Positions 8,805 through 15,734 of a stretch of 64,000 nucleotides of DNA are shown in pieces. Below the pieces are notes generated by a model, which saw only the letters and a program-made list of their open reading frames with translations, did no database searches and had not been told where the DNA came from. The stretch comes from Desulfobulbus sp. Lineage in GTDB: Bacteria > Desulfobacterota > Desulfobulbia > Desulfobulbales > Desulfobulbaceae. The DNA lies in assembly GCA_031280615.1 (NCBI GenBank), contig JAITGO010000018.1, positions 96,181 through 160,180 on the forward strand. Direction: 5' to 3'. Both the position numbers and the translations under genes were made by a program. Positions within the stretch are counted from its first letter, which is position 1, and every line of letters begins with the position of its first letter.

Positions 8805-11483
8805 ATGCATCCCGACCATGACCGACAGCGGCCCTCCCCGGAAGCCATGCTCCGGGCGGCACAGGCGGAAGAGCGGCAACACCGGCGCGGCCAACTGACC
8901 ATCTTCCTGGGCTATGCCGCCGGGGTCGGCAAGACCTACGCCATGCTGGAGACGGCCCGCCAGCGCCTGGCCGAGGGACGCGAGGTGGTGGCCGCCTATG
9001 TCGAGGCTCACGGTCGGGAGGCGACCGAAGCCCTGCTGGAGGGGATGGAAACGCTGCCCAAGGCCCGTTATCCGCATCAAGGAGTGGAGCTGGCCGAACT
9101 CGATCTCGATGCCGCCCTGGACCGCCGGCCGGAACTGGCCCTGGTCGACGAATTGGCCCACACCAACGCGCCCGGCTGCCGCCACCAAAAACGCTGGCAG
9201 GATATCGAGGAACTGCTGGCTGCGGGCATCGACGTCTACACCACGGTCAATATCCAGCACTTCGAGAGCGCCAGCGACATCGTCACCCAAATCACCGGCG
9301 TCCCGATCCGGGAAACCGTGCCCGACAGCCTACTGGACCAGGCAACCGAGGTCATGCTGGTGGACATTCCACCCGAAGCCCTGCTGCAACGGCTGCGTCA
9401 GGGGAAGGTCTATGTGCCGGAGCAGGCCTCCCAGGCCATCCGGCAGTTCTTCCGGCCCGGCAACCTGCTCGCCCTGCGCGAACTGGCCCTGCGCCGGACC
9501 GCGGCCCGGGTGGACGACGACATGCGGACCTACATGGAGACCCGCGCCATCGCCGGCCCCTGGCCGGTGGCCGAACGGCTCTTGGTCTGCGCCGGCGGCA
9601 GTCCGTACAGCGAACGCCTGATCCGTGCCACCAAACGCCTGGCCGACGAACTCAAGGCGCAATGGTTCACGGTTTACGTCGAAACTCCGCGGCTGGCCAA
9701 GGAACAGCAGGAGAACCGGCAGCGGGTCTGGCGCGATCTCCGCCTGGCCGAAAGCCTCGGCGCCGAGGTGGCGACCATTACCGCCCCGTCGGTGCCCGGG
9801 GCGATCATCGACTACGCCGTGCGCCACAACGTCACCCGGCTTGTGGTCGGCAAGCCCGCCAAGCCCCGCTGGCGGGAACTGCTGCGTCCGCCGATCGTCG
9901 ACCGGATCATCCGGTTGAGCGGCTCGATCCAAGTCCATGTGGTCAGCTTCCAACCGGCCCCACCGCCCGCCGGCACCGTGGGCCGCATCCGTCCCGGCAT
10001 CGGCTCCTGGACCGATTACCTGGTCAGCCTGGCCCTGGTGGCGGTCGTCACTGCCCTGCCCTTTTTGTTCTGGCGCGATATCTCCCCGACCAACCAGATC
10101 ATGGGCTACCTGCTGGCGGTGGTCCTGGCGGCGGTGCGTTTCGGCCGCAAACCGGCCATCCTCACCGCCCTGTTCGGGGTCATGGCCTTCGACTTCTTCT
10201 TCGTTTCGCCCCGATGGAGCTTCACCGTCGCCGATACCGAATACCTGATCACCTTCTTCGGCCTGTTCACCGTCGGCCTGGTGATCAGCACCCTGATGGC
10301 CGAAACCAAGATGCGGGCCGAAGCGCTGCGGGAGCGCGAACTCCAGACCGAAAGCCTGTACTATCTGAGCCGCGACCTGGCGGTGGCCATCGACACGACC
10401 TCCATCCTGGAGGCGGTACGGAAGAATGTCGGCGAAGCCCTGGAGGCGCACCTGGCCGTGCTGGTTCCCGACCCGGAGGCGAGCGAACGAGTGCGGATCG
10501 CCGCTGCCAGCGAGGGGCTGACCCTCGACGCCAAGGAGATGGCCGTGGCCGACTGGGCCTTCCGCAACCGGCGACCGGCGGGCAACGGCACCGAGACCCT
10601 CCGCTCGGCCCAGCTCCTGTACCTGCCGCTGTACACCGCCATCCGGACCTTCGGGGTACTGGGGGTGTCGCTGGCCGCGACCGCCGACTTTTTCTCCCCC
10701 CATCACCGCCGGCTGCTCGATGCCTTTGCCGCCCAGATCTCCCTGGCCATGGAACGGGTCGACCTGGCCCGCCAGGCGGAGCAGGCCCAAGTGCTGGAGG
10801 CCAGGGAAAGCCTGGAACGGGCCCTGCTCAACTCCGTTTCCCACGATCTCAGGACCCCGCTGGTCACCATCATCGGCGCGTTGAGCAGCCTGCACGGCGA
10901 GGCTCTTTCCCTGTCCGAGCCGAAGAAACGGGACTTGCTGCGCTGCGCCTGGGACGAGGCCGATCGGTTGAACCGGTTCGTCGGCAATCTGCTCGACATG
11001 ACCCGCCTGGAGGCCGGCGAGTTGCGGATCAACCGTGAACCCTGCGATGTCCAGGACTTGATCGGCAGCGCCCTGACCATCCTCGACCGGAAGCTCGCCG
11101 ACCGGGACGTGAGCGTCCAATTGGCCGAAAACCTGCCCCTGGTCGAGATGGACATGGTGTTGATGACCCAGGTGTTGGTCAACCTGATCGACAACGGCCT
11201 GAAATACTCGGCGGCGGACAGCCCCCTGGAGATCGCCGCCCGCCTCGACGGCGACCACCTGCTGCTGGAGGTGCGGGACCGGGGACCGGGAGTGGAGGAA
11301 CAGCATCTATCCAGGATGTTTGAAAAATTCTATCGACTTCCGGTGCCGGAGGGCGCGAGTGGAACAGGATTGGGCCTGTCCATTTGCAAAGGCATCGTCG
11401 AGGCCCACCACGGCACCGTTTATGCCGTCAACCGCGCCGGCGGCGGATTGCGCGTCGTCTGCCGCCTCCCGGTGCAGCCATGA
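8805..11483 (+). CDS. kdpD: Osmosensitive K+ channel sensor histidine kinase KdpD
   Basis: KdpD senses low K+ or osmotic stress and phosphorylates KdpE. The 892-residue protein shows the full domain order: N-terminal KdpD domain with Walker A GYAAGVGKT (residues 36-44), a universal-stress-like domain (about 250-370), four membrane spans (about 395-490), a GAF domain (about 510-650), the HisKA phosphoacceptor in SVSHDLRTPL (His-680), and an ATPase domain with NLIDNGLKYS, DRGPGVE and GTGLGLSI. ATG at 8805 is chosen because the alternative is TTG at 8793; neither has a strong Shine-Dalgarno. The stop overlaps kdpE as ATGA. Confidence 0.96.
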   Translation: MHPDHDRQRPSPEAMLRAAQAEERQHRRGQLTIFLGYAAGVGKTYAMLETARQRLAEGREVVAAYVEAHGREATEALLEGMETLPKARYPHQGVELAELDLDAALDRRPELALVDELAHTNAPGCRHQKRWQDIEELLAAGIDVYTTVNIQHFESASDIVTQITGVPIRETVPDSLLDQATEVMLVDIPPEALLQRLRQGKVYVPEQASQAIRQFFRPGNLLALRELALRRTAARVDDDMRTYMETRAIAGPWPVAERLLVCAGGSPYSERLIRATKRLADELKAQWFTVYVETPRLAKEQQENRQRVWRDLRLAESLGAEVATITAPSVPGAIIDYAVRHNVTRLVVGKPAKPRWRELLRPPIVDRIIRLSGSIQVHVVSFQPAPPPAGTVGRIRPGIGSWTDYLVSLALVAVVTALPFLFWRDISPTNQIMGYLLAVVLAAVRFGRKPAILTALFGVMAFDFFFVSPRWSFTVADTEYLITFFGLFTVGLVISTLMAETKMRAEALRERELQTESLYYLSRDLAVAIDTTSILEAVRKNVGEALEAHLAVLVPDPEASERVRIAAASEGLTLDAKEMAVADWAFRNRRPAGNGTETLRSAQLLYLPLYTAIRTFGVLGVSLAATADFFSPHHRRLLDAFAAQISLAMERVDLARQAEQAQVLEARESLERALLNSVSHDLRTPLVTIIGALSSLHGEALSLSEPKKRDLLRCAWDEADRLNRFVGNLLDMTRLEAGELRINREPCDVQDLIGSALTILDRKLADRDVSVQLAENLPLVEMDMVLMTQVLVNLIDNGLKYSAADSPLEIAARLDGDHLLLEVRDRGPGVEEQHLSRMFEKFYRLPVPEGASGTGLGLSICKGIVEAHHGTVYAVNRAGGGLRVVCRLPVQP

Positions 11484-12187
11484 CCGAACCATCGAGCAAG
11501 GGGCAACCCTGCCGCATCCTGATCGTCGACGACGAACCGGCGATCCGGCGTTTTCTGCAAACCGCCCTGGCCGACGATTGTTTTGCCCCGGTCCTGGCCG
11601 AAAACGGGCACGCCGCCCTGGCGGCCGCGGTCGCTACCAAACCGGAAATCGTCCTGCTCGACCTGGGGCTGCCGGACATGGACGGGGTGGAGGTGATCGC
11701 CCGGTTGCGGCAATGGTCGCAGGTGCCGATCATCGTCCTGTCGGTGCGGGACCGCGAGGCCGACAAGGTCCGGGCCCTGGACGCCGGCGCCGACGACTAC
11801 CTGACCAAGCCCTTCGGCGTGGGCGAACTGCTGGCTCGCATCCGGGTGATGCTGCGCCGCTCGTTACAGCAGGCGCCGGAACCGGTCATCCGCGTCGACG
11901 AGCTGGAAATCGATCTGGCCCGGCGGCTGGTCACGGTGCGTGGCGCCAGCGTGGCCCTGACGCCCACCGAGTACGAACTGCTGCGCCTGCTGGCCACCAA
12001 CGCCGGCAAGGTGCTCACCCACCGCCAGGTGCTCAAGCAAATATGGGGGACCGCCTACCTGGAACAGCCCCACGTCCTGCGAGTCAATATCAGCAATCTC
12101 CGCCGCAAGATCGAGGCCGACGCCTCGCGGCCGCGCTACATCCTCACCGAGTCGGGCGTCGGCTACCGCTTCCGGAGCGATTCGTAA
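11480..12187 (+). CDS. kdpE: KDP operon response regulator KdpE
   Basis: KdpE is the OmpR/PhoB-type transcription factor that activates kdp. The 235-residue protein has a receiver domain with acidic pair DDE (17-19), phosphoacceptor Asp-61 in LLDLGLPDMDG and conserved Lys in TKPF, then a winged-helix domain (about 130-232) ending in the canonical RPRYILTESGVGYRF. It is translationally coupled to kdpD by ATGA. It is the natural candidate to bind the TTGAC arrays in front of kup and kdpA, since this DNA-binding fold recognises direct repeats about 11 bp apart. Confidence 0.96.
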   Translation: MTEPSSKGQPCRILIVDDEPAIRRFLQTALADDCFAPVLAENGHAALAAAVATKPEIVLLDLGLPDMDGVEVIARLRQWSQVPIIVLSVRDREADKVRALDAGADDYLTKPFGVGELLARIRVMLRRSLQQAPEPVIRVDELEIDLARRLVTVRGASVALTPTEYELLRLLATNAGKVLTHRQVLKQIWGTAYLEQPHVLRVNISNLRRKIEADASRPRYILTESGVGYRFRSDS

Positions 12188-12212
12188 TCAACAGCCGCCT
12201 TCTTAAGTGGGA

Positions 12213-12269
12213 TTGACTATCAGTTTCACCAGGCTTATCTATCAAACTACAGCGGTGCGAATCGCACCG
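12213..12269 (+). promoter_or_regulatory. Promoter of usp-sodC with a palindrome just after the start site
   Basis: TTGACT (12213-12218), a 17-base spacer and TATCTA (12236-12241) form a sigma70-type promoter. The perfect palindrome CGGTGCGAATCGCACCG lies at 12253-12269, roughly +5 to +21. It may be an operator or a 5' mRNA stem; a weak terminator for kdpE is an alternative, but no T-run follows. Confidence 0.5.
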
Positions 12270-12361
12270 TTTCCGCAGAAAACAATTGTCTTGCGATTCG
12301 ATCATCGGTGCCTGCCCGACTTTTTTGTGTCCAAGCATCAAACCCGACCAGGAGGTGCGCC

Positions 12362-12859
12362 ATGTTGAACATCCGCCACATTCTCGTCCCCATCGACCTG
12401 CGCGAGCATTCGCAAACCCTGGCCGAGGTAGCCTTGGCCGTGGCCAACCAGCTCGGGGCCGAGAAAACCACTTTCCTCCATGCCCTGCCCCATCTCCCGG
12501 ATCTGAACGATTATCTGCCCGACACCCTCGCCAGGCTGGAAGCGGAATTCCGGACCGAGGGGAAAGGGAAAATGGCCGCCTTTCTCGATCTGCTCAAGGA
12601 TCAGGCCGCCAATATCGACGGAGTGGTGGTCGACGGCGAGGCGACCGAGGCCATTCTCGCCTATGCCCGCGAGCACCGGGTCGATCTCATCGTCATTGCC
12701 ACCCACGGTGCCAAGGGCATCGAGAAAATACTGCTGGGCAGCGTGGCGGACCGGGTCATCAAGGGTGCCCCGTGCCCAACGCTGGTCTTCAACCCGTTCA
12801 GCGGCACGCGGGGCTACGAAGTCTGCAAACCGCTGAATGCATGTATCCAGGCTGTTTAA
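12362..12859 (+). CDS. Universal stress protein (UspA family)
   Basis: A 165-residue cytoplasmic Usp-domain protein. It begins with the family strand [15 protein letters not shown] and carries the ATP-binding type loop near the end as [20 protein letters not shown] with [12 protein letters not shown], so an ATP-binding UspA-type member is likely. ATG at 12362 has an AGGAGG seven bases upstream. It is followed after 28 bases by sodC, so the two are probably co-transcribed as a stress pair; there is no direct sequence link to the kdp operon beyond adjacency. Confidence 0.9.
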   Translation: MLNIRHILVPIDLREHSQTLAEVALAVANQLGAEKTTFLHALPHLPDLNDYLPDTLARLEAEFRTEGKGKMAAFLDLLKDQAANIDGVVVDGEATEAILAYAREHRVDLIVIATHGAKGIEKILLGSVADRVIKGAPCPTLVFNPFSGTRGYEVCKPLNACIQAV

Positions 12860-12887
12860 CCGCAACCACAACACAGAAGGAGACGCA

Positions 12888-13415
12888 ATGAAACATCAAC
12901 ACATCCTGGCCGCAGCCCTGACCCTGCTCGTTCTCGCCGGAACCGCCAAGGCGGCGGACATCACCGTGCCCATGAGCATGGCCGAGGAAAAGGGAGCCGG
13001 GCCGGCCGTCGGCACGGTCGTGATCAGCGAAACGCCCTATGGCTTGCTGTTCACGCCCTCGCTCACCGGCCTGCCACCGGGTCTGCACGGTTTTCATGTC
13101 CATGAAAACGCCAGCTGCGAGCCCAAGGAAAAGGACGGCAAGATGGTACCTGCCTTGGCCGCCGGCGGCCACTACGATCCGGCCGGAACCAAGAAGCACG
13201 GCACCCCGTGGGGCGACGGCCATCTCGGCGATCTGCCGGCCTTGTATGTTGATGCCAATGGCGCCGCCACCAACCCGGTCCTGGCTCCCCGGCTGAAGAT
13301 GAACGATGTAAAAGGACGTTCGCTGATGATTCATGCGGGCGGCGACAACCATGCCGACCATCCGGCTCCGCTGGGAGGCGGAGGTGCGCGGGTGGCCTGC
13401 GGCGTGATTCCCTGA
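12888..13415 (+). CDS. sodC: Cu/Zn superoxide dismutase, periplasmic
   Basis: SodC converts superoxide to oxygen and hydrogen peroxide in the periplasm. The 175-residue protein has a cleavable signal peptide ([19 protein letters not shown], about residues 4-22). Copper ligands are in [13 protein letters not shown], the bridging and zinc ligands in [13 protein letters not shown] and GDGHLGDLP, the last copper His in [10 protein letters not shown], and the disulphide partner Cys in [18 protein letters not shown] lies seven bases before the ATG. In a presumed anaerobe it would protect envelope proteins during oxygen exposure. Confidence 0.95.
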   Translation: MKHQHILAAALTLLVLAGTAKAADITVPMSMAEEKGAGPAVGTVVISETPYGLLFTPSLTGLPPGLHGFHVHENASCEPKEKDGKMVPALAAGGHYDPAGTKKHGTPWGDGHLGDLPALYVDANGAATNPVLAPRLKMNDVKGRSLMIHAGGDNHADHPAPLGGGGARVACGVIP

Positions 13416-13575
13416 TATCTCGTGACGGGCAGGGAACGCCGGGTCGCCTGACGGCCATGTCGACAGGAAACCTCTTGTATGGAGGTGCATGCAACGGATG
13501 ACCATACCAAGATATCGCGCGGACAATCATTGACTGCTTTTTCTTTTCCCACATGAACCAAGCGAGGTATTCGCC

Positions 13576-13878
13576 ATGGAAATCAAGGATTATTGCAGTA
13601 ATGTCGACCTGGAACTCTCGACCTGGAAAGCCAAGCTCACGGACGTGCTCGGCAAGATCGAGCCCCTGTCCACCGGCAGGAAGGAAGGGATATTCGAAGA
13701 GATCAACGGCCTGCAGATCGTCTTGACCGAATTGGAGGACAGGATCGAAAAACTGCGGACGGAATGCCCCCTGGCCTGGAAGCCGGAGCGGGCATCGATC
13801 GAAAAAAGGATGGCCGAACTCAGCGAACGCTACAGCGACGCGAGGATGGAATTCTTCGACTACGAATTCGGCGGCTGA
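13576..13878 (+). CDS. Small acidic helical protein, function unknown
   Basis: A 100-residue soluble protein, predicted mostly alpha-helical, with a likely coiled-coil stretch (ELEDRIEKLRTEC, then ERASIEKRMAELSERYSDA). There are no transmembrane segments, no signal peptide and two cysteines. It has a GCGAGG-type ribosome-binding site and is followed by two hairpins, so it looks like a real monocistronic gene. I recognise no characterised family. Confidence 0.6.
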   Translation: MEIKDYCSNVDLELSTWKAKLTDVLGKIEPLSTGRKEGIFEEINGLQIVLTELEDRIEKLRTECPLAWKPERASIEKRMAELSERYSDARMEFFDYEFGG

Positions 13879-13895
13879 GAGACCGCCATCGAAAT

Positions 13896-13960
13896 ACGCC
13901 GGCTTGCGCCGGCGTTGGCGACAAAAGCCGCGGCCAGCCATTGGGTCGCGGCTTTTTTTT
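13896..13960 (+). terminator. Double hairpin terminator
   Basis: The first stem is ACGCCGGC-TTGC-GCCGGCGT (13896-13915). The second is AAAAGCCGCG paired with CGCGGCTTTT and followed by an eight-T run (13923-13960). It ends the small helical-protein gene and marks the left border of the autotransporter insert. Confidence 0.85.
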
Positions 13961-13998
13961 ACTGTTTTCAGATGGCCCGACAGGCAGACGAGGAGTCT

Positions 13999-14230
13999 CG
14001 CCGGCGCCCTCTTCAAGGACAGTCGATATACCGCCACTTGCTGTCGTAGCAGATCCGGATTGCACCGGACGCATACCCGATGCGAACACCCTTGAGCCCC
14101 GGATTGGCCAATTTCAAGGCCCGAAACAGGCGGGGCGGCCGGAGATCCTCCTCCGGCAGGACCAGCGCCTCGTACAACTGCCGCATCCTGGCGAAATACT
14201 CCGCAGTCGAACCAAACCCGCCGCAGGTGC
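13999..14230 (-). repeat. Left direct repeat: copy of RNase T2 gene 3' end
   Basis: It matches 18950-19181 base for base apart from about 14 mismatches, by eye, with no gaps (offset 4951). Both copies have the same orientation. Similarity stops abruptly on both sides. Confidence 0.9.
14013..14230 (-). pseudogene. RNase T2 C-terminal fragment (duplicated remnant)
   Basis: The minus strand encodes the last 72 residues of an RNase T2 protein, from TCGGFGSTAEYFARMRQL to a C-terminal CYDSKWRYIDCP, nearly identical to the complete gene at 18964-19773. The catalytic half with both active-site histidines is missing. The upstream junction runs directly into the terminator of the autotransporter gene, so the fragment has no promoter or start of its own. 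It is best read as a recombination scar. Confidence 0.85.
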
Positions 14231-14240
14231 GCTCTGGCCC

Positions 14241-14272
14241 AAACAAAAAGCACTGCAGAGGAGGGGCTTTTT
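14241..14272 (-). terminator. Terminator of the autotransporter gene
   Basis: On the minus strand AAAAAGC pairs with GCTTTTT around a 14-base loop, 29 bases after the barrel stop codon. Confidence 0.6.
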
Positions 14273-14300
14273 GTTGTTGTGGTCTTGTTGCCACAAAAGG

Positions 14301-15734
14301 TTAAAAGACGTACTTCACGCCTGCCATGGCTTCGTACCGGTCGTAGTTGTCTTTGCCGAACTGGGTACCGAAATGTCCCCAGAGCTGCCAGTTGCGCTTA
14401 ATCTCTCCCTGCAGGCCTGCCTTCAGTTCATACCGATCCGAAGGAACGCCGTCACTGAGGGTCTGGCCGTTGAAATCCAGGCTGTTATTCGCGCTGCTGT
14501 GCCACCAGTTGCCTTCCAGAAATGGTTGGATGCCGTTATCGTCTTGTTTGCTGCGATTGTAGAGCCGCGCGCCCAGCCGAGTAATCCAGCCGTCGGCATC
14601 GCTGTTGGTCACCCAGGTACCGTTGGCCTCGCGGTGGTTATCTTCACTGTAGCTGATGTACGCCAGTTGAGCCTGCGGCTCAAGCAGCCATTGCCGCTTC
14701 ACCCCGTCATGCACGACAAACGCATAACCGGTCTCGACAGAGGCTGTCCAGCCGTCGCTGTTATAGGTTTCTTCCGGCAGGCCATTGCCCTTGATCGTAT
14801 TGTCGTACCAACCGTACATCGCCCAGGTGTCGATATACGGACCTTGCGGTTTCTTGCCGTTGCCATACCAGGTACCGTACAGACCGAGACCATAGCCTTT
14901 CACATCACCGCTTGCCTTGCGGCGCAAACCGTTGTTGGTGTAGAGGATGTCTTGGGCATAGGCATCGGTATCGGCCTTGCCGTAGGCTCCCATCACGCCC
15001 AGGTGATAACGATGGTCCGCACTATTGTTCCAACGGGCGATGTCGCCGCCGAAGTGAACCAGGCTGGTGTCGGTATCCAGATCGATCTTTCCTCGGTTGC
15101 TTTCGCTGTTGGCGTGGCTGCCGACAACCCGTGCCCAAGCCGCCGGGACCTTATCGCCTCCGTTTTTTTGATCCATGGCTCGATACGTGTCGGTATACTG
15201 CGGTTCTCCCAACCGATCGTGCAACGTATGCACAAACATGGAACTGGCCGCCGCAAGGTTCCTGAGATACAGATACGGTTCGGGACGCTGCGAGGGGGTA
15301 GGAGTAGAGGTGGGCGGAGAAGTGGGCGGCGAGCTGGACTCGGGCGCCATGAGCGAGCGCAAATACCAGTCGCCGTCACCGGCATCGGCACCAACGCCGC
15401 CACGGTACAGGTCGTACTCGTAAGTGCCGGCCACGACACGACCATTCAACATGAAGGAAGAAGGCGTCGTCGTCGCGCCATTTTCCACCTGAACCAGGCG
15501 GATGCCGTTAGCCACGGTCTGGGTCCCCGGGCCGCCGACGTTGGTGACGGTCACCCCGGTAATACCGCTGCCGGCCCCGCCGTCAATGACCAGCCGATCC
15601 GATGGAGAACCGTCATCGCCGAGATAGGTATTGAAAGCGAGCGTGCCGTTCTGACCGATTACGTCGCCGTTGACCGTGAGCACGGTGCCCGGTGCAGTGC
15701 CAGTGCCGAACGAGACGAGCCCGGCATTGGCCAA
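14301..15734 (-). CDS. Autotransporter, C-terminal passenger end and beta-barrel (3' part of frameshifted gene)
   Basis: This frame carries the translocation unit of a type Va autotransporter. A Pro/Ser/Thr-rich linker (SSPPTSPPTSTPTPSQRPEP) leads into LRNLAAASSMFVHTLHDRLG, then a barrel domain of about 280 residues with alternating amphipathic strands ending in the required aromatic GVKYVF. The barrel is of the pertactin/AIDA type common in enterobacteria. The upstream passenger is in another frame: a single missing base near 15770 separates them (restoring one C gives a GGTLDLSGFSQTI-type sequence that continues the family pattern). Translation from the ATG at 15734 would lack a signal peptide, so this half is unlikely to work alone unless the shift is a sequencing error or is recoded. 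Confidence 0.85.
   Translation of the reverse strand: MANAGLVSFGTGTAPGTVLTVNGDVIGQNGTLAFNTYLGDDGSPSDRLVIDGGAGSGITGVTVTNVGGPGTQTVANGIRLVQVENGATTTPSSFMLNGRVVAGTYEYDLYRGGVGADAGDGDWYLRSLMAPESSSPPTSPPTSTPTPSQRPEPYLYLRNLAAASSMFVHTLHDRLGEPQYTDTYRAMDQKNGGDKVPAAWARVVGSHANSESNRGKIDLDTDTSLVHFGGDIARWNNSADHRYHLGVMGAYGKADTDAYAQDILYTNNGLRRKASGDVKGYGLGLYGTWYGNGKKPQGPYIDTWAMYGWYDNTIKGNGLPEETYNSDGWTASVETGYAFVVHDGVKRQWLLEPQAQLAYISYSEDNHREANGTWVTNSDADGWITRLGARLYNRSKQDDNGIQPFLEGNWWHSSANNSLDFNGQTLSDGVPSDRYELKAGLQGEIKRNWQLWGHFGTQFGKDNYDRYEAMAGVKYVF

Noticed and set aside
13411..13441. Inverted repeat at the end of sodC considered as a terminator
   Set aside because: The arms are interrupted and no T-run follows.
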